This document shows, one piece after another, positions 1-8,514 of a stretch of DNA of 64,000 nucleotides (position 1 is its first letter; each line of letters begins with the position of its first letter). The DNA is taken from contig CAWJSX010000003.1 of NCBI GenBank assembly GCA_963845675.1, forward strand, positions 186,001 to 250,000, written 5' to 3'. The stretch comes from CAWJMD01 sp963845675. GTDB taxonomy: Bacteria > Actinomycetota > Actinomycetes > Actinomycetales > CAWJMD01. The notes beneath the pieces were generated by a model, which saw nothing but the letters and a program-made list of their open reading frames with translations, did no database searches and had not been told where the DNA came from. The translations under genes and the position numbers were made by a program.

Positions 1-2616
1 GTGCTCGTCGTGGTGCCGCTCGGCCTCGGCCTCTTCGCCGGGTCGGCCGCGTCGCAGCAGTGGGAGACCGTGCTGCTGTTCCTCAACGGCGGGCGAGTTC
101 GGCGTCGCGACCCGCAGTTCGGCCTCGACGTCGGCTTCTTCGTGTTCACGCTGCCGTTCCTGCGCTTCCTGCTCGGCTTCGCCACGGCCGTGCTGGTCCT
201 GGCGCTGCTCGCGGGCGCCGGGACGCACTACCTCTACGGCGGACTCCGGCTGCAGGGCAAGGGTCCTCGGACGACGCCCACGGCGCGCCGCCACCTCGCC
301 GGGCTGCTCGCGGGCCTCGTCGCTCGTGCAGGCGGGCTCGTACTGGCTCGACCGGTACTCGCTGCTCACCGCCGACGGGCCGCTGATCGACGGCGCCTCG
401 TACACGGGCATCAACGCGGTGCTGCCGGCCAAGACGATCCTCGCGATGATCGCCATCGTGGTGGCGGCGCTCTACGCGTACACGGTGTTCCGTGGCAGCT
501 GGCGGCTCGCGGTGACCGGCCTGGTGCTGATGGTGGTGTCCGCGGTCGCGATCGGCGGCATCTACCCGGCGCTCGTCCAGCAGTTCCAGGTGAAGCCGAG
601 CCAGCTGACCCGCGAGGCGCCGTACCTGCAGCGCAACATCGAGGCGACGCGGGCCGCCTACGGTCTCGACGACGTCCAGGTGCAGTCGTACGTGCCCGAG
701 GTGACGGGCACGGCCGGCGCGCTCGCCGACGAGGCGCAGACGGCAGCGAGCATCCGCCTGCTCGACCCCGCGCTGGTGAGCCCCGCGTTCCGCCAGCTGC
801 AGCGCAACAAGCAGTACTACAACTTCTCCGACCCGCTCGACGTCGACCGCTACCAGATCGAGGGGGAGAGCCGCGACAGCGTCATCGCCGTCCGCGAGGT
901 CGACCTCGGCGGCCTGTCCGGCAGCCAGCGCAGCTGGGTCAACGACCACACCGTCTACACGCACGGCTTCGGCGTGGTCGCGGCCTACGGCAACCAGCGC
1001 AGCGAGGACGGCCAGCCCGCGTTCTTCCAGCAGGGCATCCCGTCGGTCGGCGAGCTCGGCGACTACGAGCCGCGCATCTACTTCGGTGAGCGCTCGCCCA
1101 CGTTCTCGATCGTCGGTGGTGCCGGAGGGCGCGCCCGAGCGCGGAGCTCGACTTCCCGACGGACGAGGACGGCGGCAACGGCCAGGCGAACACGACGTTC
1201 GCCGGCGACGGCGGCCCGAAGATGGGTGACCCGCTGACGCGGCTGCTGTACGCGTTGAAGTTCCGCGACCAGAACATCCTGCTGTCGGACAGCGTGAACA
1301 GCCGAGTCGCAGATCCTGTACGACCGCACGCCCCGCGACCGGCTCGAGAAGGTCGCCCCGTTCCTGACCGTTCGACGGCGACCCGTACCCGGCGGTCGTC
1401 GACGGCCAGGTGCTGTGGATCGTGGACGGCTACACCACGACAGACGCGTACCCGTACTCCGACCTGCAACCGCTGGGGGAGACCACGACCGACTCGCTGA
1501 CGTCCGCAGAGCGAGGCGGCGATGGCGGCGCGCGGCGACGTCAACTACATCCGCAACTCGGTCAAGGCCACGGTCAACGCCTACGACGGCAGCGTGAACC
1601 TGTACGCGTGGGACGACCAGGACCCGCTGCTGAAGGCGTGGATGTCGGCGTTCCCGGACGTCGGTGAAGCCGCTCTCGGAGATCAGCGGCGACCTCATGT
1701 CGCACCTGCGCTACCCGGAGGACCTGTTCAAGGTGCAGCGCGAGGTGCTGGGTCGCTACCACGTGACCGACCCGGGCGCGTTCTTCATCGGGCAGGACTA
1801 CTGGCAGACGCCGGACGACCCGACCAAGACGGGCGCCGAGACCGCCAACCAGCCGCCGTACTACCTGACCCTGCAGATGCCCAGCCAGGAGGCCCCGTCG
1901 TTCTCGCTCACGTCGACGTACATCCCGCGGTCGACGGACGAGAACGTCTCGAACGTGCTGACGGGCTTCGTCGCGGTGGACGCCGACGCGGGCGCGCAGG
2001 CAGGGCGAGAAGGCCGAGGGCTACGGCAAGATGCGGCTGATCCAGCTGCCGCGCAACAACGCCGTCTCCGGTCCGGGCCAGGTGCAGAACGAGTTCAACT
2101 CGGACGAGGCCCAGAACGAGCTGAACATCCGGCGCCAGGGCAACTCGTCGCGGGTGACCAACGGCAACCTGCTGACGCTGCCGATCGGCGGCGGTCTGCT
2201 GTACGTGCAGCCGGTGTACTTCCAGTCGCAGGGCGAGACGTCGTACCCGCTGCTGCAGCGCGTGCTCGTCGCCTTCGGTGAGGAGATCGGGTACGCCCCG
2301 ACCCTCGACGAGGCGCTCGACCAGGTGTTCGGCGGTGACTCCGGAGCCACCGCAGGTGACGCCGACGCCGCCGGCGGTGACGGTGGCACCACCACGGGTG
2401 GGGAGCACCGGCGCGAACCTCGACGCCCAGCAGCGCCTGCGGGCGGCGCTGGAGTCGGCGCGCCAGGCGATCCTGGACGGGCAGACCGCGCTCGCGGCGC
2501 AGGACTTCGGGGCGTACGGCGACGCGCAGGACGCGCTGAAGAAGGCGGTCGAGGACGCGGCTGCGGCGGAGGAGGAGATCGCTGGGCGGCGGCGCGAGCC
2601 GGAGCCGGCGCCGTAG
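1..2616 (+). CDS. UPF0182 family integral membrane protein, 5'-partial and frameshifted
   Basis: Large conserved actinobacterial membrane protein of unknown function, entering from beyond the left edge. Conserved family sequence runs continuously, but the reading frame changes near 322, 1120, 1305, 1370, 1500, 1655, 2000 and 2400, and a compensating pair sits near 94-115. Visible parts are hydrophobic helices (1-240 and 440-580), the family segment starting YWLDRY (~342), a soluble region with QRNIEATRAAYGLD (~630), and YNFSDPLDVDRY (~818). The end is an acidic, low-complexity Gly/Thr stretch followed by an Ala-rich helix of the kind the family carries. Stop TAG is at 2614-2616. Because conserved residues resume immediately in another frame each time, sequencing indels are more likely than true decay. 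The family assignment is secure; the role is unknown. Confidence 0.88.
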
Positions 2617-2628
2617 GGCTGGGCTTGG

Positions 2629-2650
2629 CCCAGGGCTGATTTGCCCTGGG
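2629..2650 (+). terminator. Hairpin terminator after the UPF0182 gene
   Basis: Arms CCCAGGGC (2629-2636) and GCCCTGGG (2643-2650) form a perfect 8-bp stem with a 6-nt loop, 13 bases past the stop codon. There is no T-run, as is common in high-GC actinobacteria. The right arm overlaps the candidate -35 box of the tRNA promoter. Confidence 0.55.
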
Positions 2651-2669
2651 AGGCACCGGCACGTAACGT
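2641..2669 (+). promoter_or_regulatory. Candidate promoter of tRNA-fMet
   Basis: TTGCCC (2641-2646) and TAACGT (2664-2669) are separated by 17 bases, and the tRNA begins 11 bases after the second box. Both boxes match the housekeeping consensus only partly, so this is a spacing-supported inference. Confidence 0.4.
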
Positions 2670-2680
2670 AGTCGGTGCGA

Positions 2681-2754
2681 CGCGGGGTGGAGCAGCTCGG
2701 TAGCTCGCTGGGCTCATAACCCAGAGGTCGCAGGTTCAAATCCTGCCCCCGCTA
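2681..2754 (+). tRNA. Initiator tRNA-Met (CAT anticodon)
   Basis: A complete cloverleaf is visible. Acceptor arm CGCGGGG pairs with CCCCGC, with an unpaired C1-U72 typical of initiators. The D arm is GAGCAGCTCGGTAGCTC. The anticodon loop CTCATAA is closed by three consecutive G:C pairs (GGG/CCC), the hallmark of initiator tRNA. The T arm is GCAGG-TTCAAAT-CCTGC. The CCA end is not encoded. Its last 12 bases are part of a 16-bp sequence repeated twice more downstream, next to IS481-type insertions. Confidence 0.96.
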
Positions 2755-2758
2755 CAAG
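2743..2758 (+). repeat. 16-bp target/att-like repeat, copy 1 (tRNA 3' end)
   Basis: CTGCCCCCGCTACAAG spans the tRNA acceptor 3' side plus four bases and directly abuts the left end of the full IS copy. Identical copies lie at 4143-4158 and 4696-4711. Confidence 0.85.
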
Positions 2759-2781
2759 TGTGATGTCTCAGGACATCGGCG

Positions 2782-2813
2782 ACACCCGGACCTGCGTATG
2801 CAGGTCCGGGTGT
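2782..2813. terminator. Hairpin at the IS left end
   Basis: ACACCCGGACCTGC and GCAGGTCCGGGTGT form a perfect 14-bp stem around GTAT. It lies just past the transposase stop on the minus strand and about 28 bases past tRNA-fMet on the plus strand. On the plus side it is followed by TGTCATTT, so it could end transcription from either direction. An identical hairpin is at 4182-4213 in the truncated copy. Confidence 0.6.
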
Positions 2814-2815
2814 TG

Positions 2816-4045
2816 TCATTTCTGGGGTCTTGCGGGGGCTGGCTTCGCTGCGGTGGTGGGTTGGTAGTCGCGGTTGGGGTCGAGGGTCAGTTCTCGCAGG
2901 AGCTCGCCGGTGGCGGCGTTGACGATCCTGATCTGCAGGTCCTGGATGAGCAGGATGATGCAGGTTCCGGCGTGGGTTCGTCCGACGCCGATGTGGTGCA
3001 GGCGGCTGTGGTGTCGCAGCGTGACTGAGCCGGCCTTGTCGACGCGGTCGTGCCGGATCCGTTCGTGGGTCTGGGGGTGGGTGGCTGGTCCGGGTAGGGC
3101 CTTGGGCATCGAGTCGTAGAGGGTTGCCGGGGTGGCCCGGTGGGGCAGCGAGCGGTGTGGTCGCCGGTGGTTGTACTCGTCGGTGAACTGGTCGAGGAGC
3201 GCCTGGAGCTGGGGGATGTTGCTCGGTTGGGTGCGCTGGGCTCGTAGCCATTTCTTCATCGTCTGCTGGAACCGTTCGGCCTTGCCGCAGGTGGTGGGGT
3301 GTGCGGGGCGGGAGTTCTTCTGGACGATGTGGCGTCTGGCGAGCTCGGCTTCGAAGGAGTTCTTGCCGCCGGTGCGTGCGTGGCCGGCGAGTCTGACGGT
3401 GTAGACCATGCCGTTGTCTGTGAGCGTGGACGCTGGGATGCCGTGTCGAGCAAGGGTTCGCCGGAAGGTGGTCAGGACGATCGGGGTGGTGACCCGGGGG
3501 TGTGCGCTGACGTGCAGGGCGTAGCGGGTGCAGTCGTCGAGCCAGGTGATGATCTCGACGTCGGTGCCGGGGCGGCCGTCGGGGTGGGTGAGCCGGTAGT
3601 GGGTGAAGTCGGACTGCCAGGTCTGGTTCGGCATCGATGCTTCGAAGCGGATGTAGGAGGACTTGGGTCGCTTCTTCGGCTCGGGGGTGACCAGTCCTGC
3701 GGCGGTGAGGTGGCGGCTGATGGTCGACCTGGAGACCCGGTGGCCGTGGTGGTGGTGCAGGTGCCAGGCGATGGTGTCGGGTCCGGCGTCCAGGCCGGCG
3801 TCGGTCAGGTCCTTGCGGATCCGGACGAGCAGGTCGACCACGTCGGGTGCCAGGGCGTTGGGGGAGGTCTTCGGGCGTCGTGATCGAGGGTCCAGCGCGG
3901 TGTCGCCCTCGGCTTCGTAGCGGGCCTTGAGCTTGTAGACCCAGGTGCGGTGCACGCCGTACCGGGCGGCGACCTCGGCGGGGCTCTGGTGGTCGACGAA
4001 CAGGGCGGTGATGACCAGGCGGGCCTTCGAGGTGGGGGTCGGCAT
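2816..4045 (-). CDS. IS481-family transposase
   Basis: Cut-and-paste transposase of about 409 residues. An N-terminal helix-turn-helix (VAARYGVHRTWVYKLKARY, near residues 25-43) is followed by an integrase-core domain. The catalytic DDE residues are visible in QTWQSDFTHYR (first Asp), STLTDNGMV (second Asp) and CGKAERFQQTMKKW (Glu). A C-terminal segment of about 130 residues follows. The start MPTPTSKARLV at 4045 leaves the subterminal repeats outside the gene; an in-frame extension upstream would run through the IS end and is unlikely. The frame is intact and the gene could be active. The truncated copy at 4159-4596 carries only the C-terminal part. Confidence 0.9.
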   Translation of the reverse strand: MPTPTSKARLVITALFVDHQSPAEVAARYGVHRTWVYKLKARYEAEGDTALDPRSRRPKTSPNALAPDVVDLLVRIRKDLTDAGLDAGPDTIAWHLHHHHGHRVSRSTISRHLTAAGLVTPEPKKRPKSSYIRFEASMPNQTWQSDFTHYRLTHPDGRPGTDVEIITWLDDCTRYALHVSAHPRVTTPIVLTTFRRTLARHGIPASTLTDNGMVYTVRLAGHARTGGKNSFEAELARRHIVQKNSRPAHPTTCGKAERFQQTMKKWLRAQRTQPSNIPQLQALLDQFTDEYNHRRPHRSLPHRATPATLYDSMPKALPGPATHPQTHERIRHDRVDKAGSVTLRHHSRLHHIGVGRTHAGTCIILLIQDLQIRIVNAATGELLRELTLDPNRDYQPTTAAKPAPARPQK

Positions 4046-4142
4046 GGCCGAGCATCGAGCCCGTCCGGGCTGTCGCCGATGACCTGGGACAGGTGTCGCC
4101 GATGTCGCGAGACATCTGTCGCCGATGTCCTGGACCAGAACA

Positions 4143-4158
4143 CTGCCCCCGCTACAAG
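4143..4158 (+). repeat. 16-bp target/att-like repeat, copy 2
   Basis: CTGCCCCCGCTACAAG, identical to the tRNA 3' end sequence, sits exactly between the right end of the full IS copy and the left end of the truncated copy. Confidence 0.85.
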
Positions 4159-4596
4159 TGTGATGTCTCAGGACATCGGCGACACCCGGACCTGCGTATG
4201 CAGGTCCGGGTGTTGTCATTTCTGGGTCTTGCGGGGGCTGGCTTCGCTGCGGTGGTGGGTTGGTAGTCGCGGTTGGGGTCGAGGGTCAGTTCTCGCAGGA
4301 GCTCGCCGGTGGCGGCGTTGACGATCCTGATCTGCAGGTCCTGGATGAGCAGGATGATGCAGGTTCCGGCGTGGGTTCGTCCGACGCCGATGTGGTGCAG
4401 GCGGCTGTGGTGTCGCAGCGTGACTGAGCCGGCCTTGTCGACGCGGTCGTGCCGGATCCGTTCGTGGGTCTGGGGGTGGGTGGCTGGTCCGGGTAGGGCC
4501 TTGGGCATCGAGTCGTAGAGGGTTGCCGGGGTGGCCCGGTGGGGCAGCGAGCGGTGTGGTCGCCGGTGGTTGTACTCGTCGGTGAACTGGTCGAGG
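4159..4596 (-). mobile_element. Truncated second IS481 copy (transposase 3' part)
   Basis: These 438 bases repeat 2759-3197 except for one missing G (GGGGTCTTG becomes GGGTCTTG near 4225). That deletion shifts the last codons of the transposase remnant, so its ending differs from the full copy. Homology stops abruptly after TCGAGG at 4596. The remaining ~900 bases, including the catalytic core and the right end, are gone. The near-identity means this copy is recent or arose by local duplication. The remnant would encode only the C-terminal ~125 residues. Confidence 0.85.
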
Positions 4597-4684
4597 TGTC
4601 AGGCGGTGGCAACAAGGCAATCTGAGCGTGAAGCGGCATCCTTGTGATCAGTGGCGAGGTGGACACGTCGGACCCCATAGGCCC

Positions 4685-4711
4685 AGGTTGAAATCCTGCC
4701 CCCGCTACAAG
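4685..4711 (+). repeat. tRNA-fMet 3'-end duplicate (copy 3 of the 16-mer)
   Basis: CAGGTTGAAATCCTG followed by CCCCCGCTACAAG repeats the T arm and acceptor 3' side of tRNA-fMet (2731-2758) with one mismatch (TTCAAAT to TTGAAAT). Just upstream, CCCATAGGCCCAGG loosely resembles the anticodon-to-variable part of the tRNA. This looks like the distal end of an integration site or an abandoned tRNA fragment; it cannot fold into a full tRNA. Confidence 0.75.
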
Positions 4712-4755
4712 ATGGGGTCCTCTGGGGGCTCGTTTCGCTGCGGTTGTGGGCAGGG
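4712..4755 (-). mobile_element. Decayed IS481 relic (transposase C-terminal codons)
   Basis: TGGGGTCCTCTGGGGGCTCG and the following CGCTGCGGTTGTGGG resemble the IS segment TGGGGTCTTGCGGGGGCTGG (2822 on) and its CGCTGCGGTGGTGGG. This encodes the last transposase residues. The match is imperfect and only about 40 bases long, which suggests an older copy of a related element. The stretch from here to 4826 holds no gene that I can support. Confidence 0.45.
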
Positions 4756-4826
4756 AAGCAAAAGCGGACGGACCCGCCTGTGACCGGCTTGAGATCGATC
4801 GAGCGGACGCTGCTTGGAGGACCGGC

Positions 4827-5618
4827 TCAGCGGTTCGTTGTCTGCCGCTCCGCTGCCGCGGCCGTTATGTGCTCGGTCCCCCGGCGCTCGAGGAAGAAGG
4901 CCCCCAGGCTGCCCGCCACTGTCGCGAACACGACGACCGAGAACACGGCGAGCGCCACCTCCAGGGCGCGGGCGAAGCCGTCGGGCTGCCCCAGCGGCTC
5001 ACCGGTGATGGTCGCCAGCGCGGTGGCATGCAGGGCGTCCGCGTACTGGGTGTATTCGGAGAACTGGAATAGCAGCTGGCTGCTCCCCATCACGGTGATC
5101 GCCCAGACGACGGCCAGCCACCCGATCCTGCCTCCAAGGACCTGGTGCGCCGATCGGGAGGACCGGACGGCGGAGGAGAGGACGCGGCCGGTCCGGAGGA
5201 ACCTGGCCGCTCGCACCACCCTCAAGACGCGCAGGAACGGCAGGACCAGGAAGAGCACCTGCCACCAGTTGCGGCGCAGGAAGCGTCCCGTGTCCGGGGC
5301 CACCACCAGGCGTGCCACGAACTCGACCACGAAGACCAGCCACAGCCCCCACCCCAGCACCGTGAGCGCCGCTGCCACCGAGGTCCCCTCGCGGGCGACG
5401 CTCTCACCAAGGACGACGAGCAGGAAGAGGACGCCCAGCGCAGTCATGACGGGGCTGAGCCGGTCCAGCACCTCATCGGCCCACCGCTCGCGCTCGGTCG
5501 GGGTCCGTCGCAGCAAGGTGACCATGGCGGCGAGTATCCCAAGAGCGCTGCACACCGAGGCCCCGGTCCAGCCCGGCGATGTGGGAAGAAGCGTGCCGCG
5601 ATAGTGATCCTTGAACAA
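4827..5618 (-). CDS. Ion-channel-like membrane protein with S4-type segment
   Basis: A 263-residue integral membrane protein built like a voltage-gated cation channel. N-terminal helices (about residues 15-35, 55-75 and 83-105) precede a positively charged helix FLRVLRVVRAARFLRTGRVL (about 149-168), with Arg at roughly every third position as in S4. A pore-type segment follows, HATALATITGEPLGQP (about 200-215), and a last helix FSVVVFATVAGSLGAFFLE. The expected K+ filter TVGYGD is replaced by TITGEPLG, so selectivity cannot be assigned, and a non-conducting homologue is possible. It stands alone between the IS array and a lipoprotein gene. An alternative start downstream of the first Met cannot be excluded. 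Confidence 0.75.
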   Translation of the reverse strand: MFKDHYRGTLLPTSPGWTGASVCSALGILAAMVTLLRRTPTERERWADEVLDRLSPVMTALGVLFLLVVLGESVAREGTSVAAALTVLGWGLWLVFVVEFVARLVVAPDTGRFLRRNWWQVLFLVLPFLRVLRVVRAARFLRTGRVLSSAVRSSRSAHQVLGGRIGWLAVVWAITVMGSSQLLFQFSEYTQYADALHATALATITGEPLGQPDGFARALEVALAVFSVVVFATVAGSLGAFFLERRGTEHITAAAAERQTTNR

Positions 5619-5653
5619 CCAGCTCTCAGGACACGCCCGCGGGGTTCACCTCG

Positions 5654-6232
5654 TCAGGGGAGGTACTGCTCGGCGACCTCGGTGACCTGCCCGTCCTCGA
5701 CGGTGAGCCAGAACACCGCATCCGCCAGCCCGTCCGTGACCGAAAGCTCGTCGAGAGTCCGCGACACGTCCTGCGCCGAGCTCCCGGACTCTGCGCCGGC
5801 CAACGTGTTCACCGTGATCGCTGCTCCGGCAGTCACCGGGAGCTCACGCAGAACGGGGTTGGTGTTGCGAACCCAGTAGTCGTTGGGCGGCGGCACCTCG
5901 GGCGCCCCGTCCTCGCGGGCCGCCTCTGCTGCTGCCTCACCGGTGAGGAACTGCACCACGTCCACTGTGACCGTTTGCGTCTCGGCGTCCACGGTCATGA
6001 TGTGGGCCGGGTGGCGGCCGTTCGCCAGAGTCGCCCCGTCCGGGTCGCCGGTCGAGGACACGGGCTCGGGCGTTGCGGTCTCGGACGGGGTGCCGGGCGG
6101 CAGGCTTGCTGTGGGGGAGGGCGGACTCGACCCAGGGGTTACCGTCGCCGACGCCGGACCACCACAGCCAGCCACCACGAGGGGCACAGCGATGAGCGTC
6201 ATGAGACCTGCTTTGCGATCTGATGTCCCCAC
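5654..6232 (-). CDS. Putative secreted lipoprotein of unknown function
   Basis: About 192 residues. The GTG start at 6232 is chosen because GGAGGG lies four bases upstream on the coding strand. It gives a short basic N-terminus, then LMTLIAVPLVVAGCGG, a clear lipoprotein signal with Cys as the lipidation site. A Ser/Thr/Pro linker (about residues 25-60) leads to a folded domain starting near HPAHIMTVDAETQTVTVDVVQ. The arrangement of beta-strands, VQFLTGEAAAEAAREDG, then NDYWVRNTNP resembles a known class of actinobacterial exported proteins without assigned function. A longer start at 6322 lacks any signal sequence at its front. Function not recognised. Confidence 0.7.
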   Translation of the reverse strand: MGTSDRKAGLMTLIAVPLVVAGCGGPASATVTPGSSPPSPTASLPPGTPSETATPEPVSSTGDPDGATLANGRHPAHIMTVDAETQTVTVDVVQFLTGEAAAEAAREDGAPEVPPPNDYWVRNTNPVLRELPVTAGAAITVNTLAGAESGSSAQDVSRTLDELSVTDGLADAVFWLTVEDGQVTEVAEQYLP

Positions 6233-6454
6233 AGTGCCCTCCGAAGTCGGCCAGGTCGGCCGAAGGTCGTTCTGGTAGAAGGATTCGCGGCGATCATGGA
6301 CGACGGAAGCGCGCAGTGACAACGGCTTTTGGCCGCGTTCCTATTGCTGCGACCTGGCGGGCCGACAGAAGGCGGCGGACAGATGGCCAGACTGTCGACC
6401 CCTTCGGCTAACGGGATCGGACTGTCGCGCCGATCATGGATTCCGTGGCCGCGC

Positions 6455-7510
6455 TCACTGCTCGAGGGCGGCTCGGTGACTGCGGAACGAGCTGGCGGCG
6501 TCGAGGCGGGAGAGGGCGTCGGGTGGCAGCTCGGCGTCCAGGCCCGCGATGGTGTTGCGGAGCTGGTCGGGGGTGTTGGCGCCCACGATCGGGCTCGACA
6601 CCCACGACTTGGAGCGCAGCCAGCCGATCGCGGCCTGGGCGGGAGTCTGGCCGTGCTCGTCGGCGACGGCGACCAGCGTCTCGATGATGTCCCAGTTCGT
6701 GTCACTGATCCGGACCTCGGCGTTCTCCTCGGCGCGCACGCTGTCGGGGAGCGCGGCGCCGCGGCGGTACTTGCCCGTCAGCAGCCCACCGCCGAGCGGG
6801 CTGTAGGGCACCATCCCGATCCCGAACCGCGCGCACGCCGGCGCCAGCTCCATCTCCACGTCGGACCGAGTCGGGTCGAGCAGGCTGTACTCCGGCTGGA
6901 CCGAGACGAACTTCTCCAGGCCGTGCCGGTCCGAGGCCCACAGCGCCTCGACCAGTCGCCAGGCGCTGAAGTTCGAGCACCCGATGTAGCGCACCTTGCC
7001 CGCCCGGACCAGGTCCGTGAACGCGCCGAGCGTCTCCTCGATCGGCACCAGCGGGTCGAAGAAGTGCGCCTGGTAGAGATCGATGTGGTCGACCCCGAGG
7101 CGCCGCAGGCTGTCGTCGCAGGCCTTCATGATCCAGCGACGCGACAGGCCCTCCCGCTGGGCCCGCGTCGCGCGGGTGTCGGAGAACTCCACCCCCATCG
7201 CGGCGCGCACCTTCGTGGCGATCACCATCTCGTCGCGGTTCCCACGGGCGGCGAGCCAGCGGCCGATGATCTCCTCCGACACGCCGCCGGCGTTGACCGG
7301 ACCGCCCATCGACGACGACCACGAGCTGTAGCAGTCGGCGGTGTCGATGAAGTTGCCCCCCGCCTCGGCGTACGCGTCGAGGACGTCGAACGAGCCGGCC
7401 TCGTCCACCGACCAGCCGAACTGCATGGTGCCGAGCCCGACGCGGTAGACCACGAGCCCGCTGGTCCCGAGCTGCACGTAGGGGTCGAGTGCTGTTGCAC
7501 CGAAGCTCAT
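6455..7510 (-). CDS. Aldo/keto reductase
   Basis: A 351-residue NAD(P)H-dependent oxidoreductase of the aldo/keto reductase (TIM-barrel) superfamily, acting in the cytoplasm on unknown carbonyl substrates. The catalytic tetrad is visible: Asp and Tyr in NFIDTADCYSSW, Lys in MVIATKVRA, and His in IDLYQAHFFD. The C-terminal cofactor region contains SSPIVGANTPDQLRN, as in voltage-channel-beta-like and YghZ/Tas-type members. The start at 7510 overlaps the stop of the upstream MerR gene by four bases (ATGA). The two genes are therefore translationally coupled, and the MerR protein probably controls this enzyme. Confidence 0.93.
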   Translation of the reverse strand: MSFGATALDPYVQLGTSGLVVYRVGLGTMQFGWSVDEAGSFDVLDAYAEAGGNFIDTADCYSSWSSSMGGPVNAGGVSEEIIGRWLAARGNRDEMVIATKVRAAMGVEFSDTRATRAQREGLSRRWIMKACDDSLRRLGVDHIDLYQAHFFDPLVPIEETLGAFTDLVRAGKVRYIGCSNFSAWRLVEALWASDRHGLEKFVSVQPEYSLLDPTRSDVEMELAPACARFGIGMVPYSPLGGGLLTGKYRRGAALPDSVRAEENAEVRISDTNWDIIETLVAVADEHGQTPAQAAIGWLRSKSWVSSPIVGANTPDQLRNTIAGLDAELPPDALSRLDAASSFRSHRAALEQ

Positions 7511-7883
7511 GTTGCGTCCTTCCGGTAGAAGCCGAGCTTGTGGTCGATCAGGCGCAGTGCCTCTCGACGGGTCTCGATCTGTGCCTCGACCTCGGCGCGG
7601 TGCGCCTCGAGCAGGGCCCGCCGTTCGGGTTCGGTGCCCTCACCCTGCTGACCGAGGTCGCAGTAGTGCCGCAGCTGCTCGATGGTCATGCCGGTCTCGC
7701 GCAGGCATCGCAGCACCTCCACCCACGAGCACGTCCTCGGCGCTGTAGCGCCGGTGGCCGCTCTCGGCGCGGGCCACGGGCTCGATCAGGCCCTCGCGCT
7801 CGTAGTAGCGCAGGGTGTCGATCGGGACCCCGGTGCGTTCCGCCATCGCGGCGGGGGTCAGATCCGTCGGTGTGCGTCGTCAT
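7507..7883 (-). CDS. MerR-family transcriptional regulator, frameshifted
   Basis: The DNA-binding part AERTGVPIDTLRYYEREGLI with GHRRYSAEDVL (winged helix-turn-helix, coding 7846 to ~7725) continues in another frame as VEVLRCLRETGMTIEQLRHY and the coiled-coil dimerisation helix AEVEAQIETRREALRLIDHK, ending at 7507. A second break near 7866 separates the initiator MTTHTDG (7883) from the helix-turn-helix. There is no effector cysteine cluster, so it resembles the small-molecule or redox MerR class seen beside reductases rather than a metal sensor. The intact gene would encode about 125 residues. The two shifts are probably indel errors. Confidence 0.8.
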
Positions 7884-7988
7884 GCGGCCAGTGAACAACC
7901 TGGAGCGCACTCCGGGTCAAGGGCTCGTCCCGGTACGCGACTGCAGACCCTGCTGGCGACAGCGACCACGGTTTCGACACCTCGAGCC

Positions 7989-8472
7989 TCACCCGACAGG
8001 TAGCAGGACGCCCCGAGCCAGGAGGTCCGTCAGCGCACGCCGACTCACGGCCTCCGTCGTGTGCAGCAGCAGGTCGGCCGGCGATGCATCCCGGCGCAGT
8101 GGCGGCTCACTCCTCGCACCAGCGACTCGACGTCAGCCGCCGGCACGGCACCGGCGTACTCGGCGGCGAGGCGAGCACCCAGCGCCCGCTCGTCGTCGCG
8201 CGACTCGGTGGCCTCCTGGCCCCCGACCACCACGCCGGCCGGAGACGAGGATCGTCGTCCGCGGCGGCCGAGGCGACGGGACCGGCGAAGATGGTCGAGG
8301 CGACGAGGGCCAGCGCCACGGCGGTCTGCTTGCCACGAGATATCCCCGCGCCCAGTCGATCCCGCAGCGTGCGGCGAGACGTCGACGCGTGCAGGTGGCG
8401 CAGCAGACGGCACAGTGCGGGAGTGGCGAGTCGGGTCCATGGCGAGAGCGTCTCGCCGTACCTGTGAGGCAC
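7989..8472 (-). CDS. Small exported protein, paralogue of 20577-20984 (frameshifted)
   Basis: The GTG start at 8472 follows AGGAGG at a good distance. The N-terminus is unusually long before a signal-like helix, KQTAVALALVASTIFAGPVA. The frame then changes near 8245, giving RALGARLAAEYAGAVPAADV and ESLVR, and again near 8110, giving SPADLLLHTTEAVSRRALTD to the stop at 7989. Conserved blocks match the protein at 20577-20984 almost residue for residue. The helical pattern loosely resembles the short three-helix dimerisation domains of actinobacteria, but I do not assign a function. It is the last gene of the YHYH/HupE cluster. Confidence 0.65.
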
Positions 8473-8514
8473 CCGCGGCCTCCTGTGAACGACGGGAGAA
8501 AACGGCAGTTCGAG

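Larger units (their letters stand above)
2759..4142. mobile_element. IS481-family insertion sequence, complete copy
   Basis: A 1384-bp element bounded by TGT...ACA. The left end reads TGTGATGTCTCAGGACATCG; the complement of the right end reads TGTTCTGGTCCAGGACATCG, and the two share AGGACATCGGCGACA. Three TGTCGCCGATG motifs (from 4071, 4094 and 4117, 23 bases apart) form a subterminal array that probably binds transposase. The element is flanked by the identical 16-mer CTGCCCCCGCTACAAG (2743-2758 and 4143-4158), consistent with target duplication, although 16 bp is at the long end for this family. It carries one transposase gene on the minus strand. Confidence 0.85.

Noticed and set aside
4685..4711. 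Second tRNA gene
   Set aside because: Only the T arm and acceptor 3' side are present; there is no matching 5' half.
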